A DNA stretch of 5,726 nucleotides from an uncultured Eubacteriales bacterium (GTDB taxonomy: Bacteria; Bacillota; Clostridia; Christensenellales; Aristaeellaceae). Shown piece by piece: positions 4,563 to 5,726 of this stretch. The translations under genes were made by a program, and so were the position numbers. A model generated the notes under the pieces. The model was not told the DNA's origin, did no database searches, and worked only from the letters and a program-made list of their open reading frames with translations. How positions within the stretch are numbered: position 1 is the stretch's first letter; each line of letters begins with the position of its first letter. Where the stretch lies: positions 1 through 5,726 of the forward strand of contig USDD01000130.1 in the NCBI GenBank assembly GCA_900553265.1. The letters are read 5' to 3'.

Positions 4563-5726
4563 TTACAGCTTTTCGTCAAGGCAGGCAACGCCCGGAAGCA
4601 CCTTGCCCTCGAGATACTCGAGGGATGCGCCGCCGCCGGTGGAGATGTGGGTCATCTTGTCGCCCAGACCCATCTGCTCGACCGCCGCCGCGGAATCGCC
4701 GCCGCCGATGATGGTCACAGCGTCGCTGTCGGCCATCGCCTGCGCCACGGCCAGCGTGCCGGCCGCGAGGGTCGGGTTCTCGAACACGCCCATCGGGCCG
4801 TTCCAGATGACGGTCTTGGCGCCCTTGACGGCGTTGGCAAACAGCTCGCGGGTCTTGGGGCCGATATCGCAGCCCTCCATGTCCGCCGGAATCGCATCCG
4901 CGTCCACGGTCACGGTCTCAACCGCCGCGTCGATCGGGTCCGGGAAGTCCTTAATGCAGACGGTATCGACCGGCAGCAGCAGCTTGACGCCCTTCGCCTC
5001 GGCCTTGGCCATCATATCCTTGCAGTAGTCGATCTTCGTCTCGTCCAGCAGGCTCTTGCCCACGCCGTAGCCCTTCGCCTTCAGGAAGGTATACGCCATG
5101 CCGCCGCCGATAATCAGGGTATCGACCTTCTCCAGCAGGTTTTCGATGACGTTGAGCTTGTCGGCCACCTTCGCGCCGCCCAGCACCGCCACGAACGGGC
5201 GATCCGGGTTCTCCAGCGCCTTGCCCATGATATCCAGCTCTTTGCCGATCAGGTAACCGGCCACGCACGGGGAGAGGAACTTGGTCACGCCCTCGGTGGA
5301 GCAGTGCGCGCGATGGCAGGAGCCGAACGCGTCATCCACATAGCAATCCGCCAGAGAGGCCAGCTCCTTGGAGAAATCCTCGATGTTCTTGGTCTCTTCC
5401 TTGCGGAAGCGGGTGTTCTGGAGCAGCACCACGTCGCCGTCCTTCATCGCGGCGACGGCGGCCTTCGCGTTCTCGCCGACAACAGTATCGTCATCCGCGA
5501 ACACGACCGGCTTGCCCAGATACTCGCTCAGGCGCGCCGCCACCGGCGCGAGGGAGAACTTCGCCTCCGGGCCGTTCTTCGGCTTGCCGAGATGGCTGCA
5601 CAGGATGACCCTGCCGCCGTCCGCGATCAGCTTCTTGATCGTCGGCAGCGCGGCCACGATGCGCTTGTCGTTGGTGATCTTGCCATCCTTCATCGGAACA
5701 TTGAAATCGCAGCGCACAAGCACTTT
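4563..5726 (-). CDS. pgk: Phosphoglycerate kinase (N-terminus beyond window)
   Basis: A cytoplasmic two-domain kinase that makes ATP from ADP and 1,3-bisphosphoglycerate. The window holds 387 residues plus the stop; the true start lies past position 5726. The GTG at 5721-5723 is an internal valine in KVLVRCDFNVP, a motif that normally begins around residue 17-20, so only about that many residues are missing. Seen in order (numbered from the first visible residue): signature RCDFNVP (5-11), substrate-binding SHLGKP (44-49), NTRF (104-107), the HRAH segment (138-141), the LGGAKVADK hinge-side loop (182-190), GGGMAYTF (207-214), nucleotide-binding WNGPMGVFE (308-316), GGGDS (341-345) and the C-terminal STGGGASLEYLEGK. 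Nothing catalytic is missing. It is first of the three visible glycolytic genes; gap may lie upstream, as in many Firmicutes, but this is not visible. Confidence 0.98.
   Translation of the reverse strand, partial: KVLVRCDFNVPMKDGKITNDKRIVAALPTIKKLIADGGRVILCSHLGKPKNGPEAKFSLAPVAARLSEYLGKPVVFADDDTVVGENAKAAVAAMKDGDVVLLQNTRFRKEETKNIEDFSKELASLADCYVDDAFGSCHRAHCSTEGVTKFLSPCVAGYLIGKELDIMGKALENPDRPFVAVLGGAKVADKLNVIENLLEKVDTLIIGGGMAYTFLKAKGYGVGKSLLDETKIDYCKDMMAKAEAKGVKLLLPVDTVCIKDFPDPIDAAVETVTVDADAIPADMEGCDIGPKTRELFANAVKGAKTVIWNGPMGVFENPTLAAGTLAVAQAMADSDAVTIIGGGDSAAAVEQMGLGDKMTHISTGGGASLEYLEGKVLPGVACLDEKL

Noticed and set aside
5721..5723. GTG as a possible pgk start codon
   Set aside because: It is the valine inside KVLVRCDFNVP. 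The gene clearly continues beyond the window edge.

Overview
The window looks like chromosomal DNA from a G+C-rich (about 60% by eye) Firmicute, most likely a gut-type member of the Clostridia. The evidence is strong AGGAGG-type ribosome binding sites, a pgk-tpiA-gpmI glycolytic gene order, an extracytoplasmic-function (ECF) sigma factor paired with a zinc-finger anti-sigma/DUF4349 protein, and a CTCCCTC/GAGGGAG hairpin repeat of a kind I recall from gut Clostridia. The lineage is an inference; no rRNA or other definitive marker is present. All genes I support are on the minus strand, so transcription runs from high to low coordinates. Lower-glycolysis block (5726 to 2164): phosphoglycerate kinase (pgk, N-terminus beyond the window edge), then triosephosphate isomerase (tpiA), then cofactor-independent phosphoglycerate mutase (gpmI). 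A 12-bp hairpin with a poor U-tract lies between pgk and tpiA. tpiA and gpmI are 10 nt apart with a ribosome binding site touching the tpiA stop. A strong intrinsic terminator follows gpmI, so enolase is not part of this transcript. All visible catalytic residues are intact. Intergenic region (1806-2209, about 400 bp): from the gpmI side it holds the gpmI terminator, then a cluster of hairpins and short direct repeats built on CTCCCTC/GAGGGAG and GCCGTGACTGA units, then two further GC hairpins, an A/T tract, and finally a well-formed ECF-type promoter just upstream of the sigma factor gene. No gene is supported in it. Sigma/anti-sigma operon (1867 to beyond 1): an ECF sigma factor overlaps by 11 bp a membrane protein with an N-terminal zinc-binding anti-sigma domain, one transmembrane helix, a tyrosine-rich acidic linker, a DUF4349 domain and a C-terminal transmembrane helix. 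After 15 nt a third gene begins with a signal-peptide-like sequence and leaves the window. The likely logic is an autoregulated envelope-sensing switch: the sigma factor transcribes its own operon, the anti-sigma protein holds it at the membrane, and an extracellular cue sensed through the DUF4349 region relieves inhibition. That last step is inference. The best-supported non-routine observations are the ECF promoter, the corrected anti-sigma start codon, the anti-sigma/DUF4349 fusion and the intergenic repeat cluster. I found no mobile element with genes, no CRISPR array and no tRNA or rRNA.
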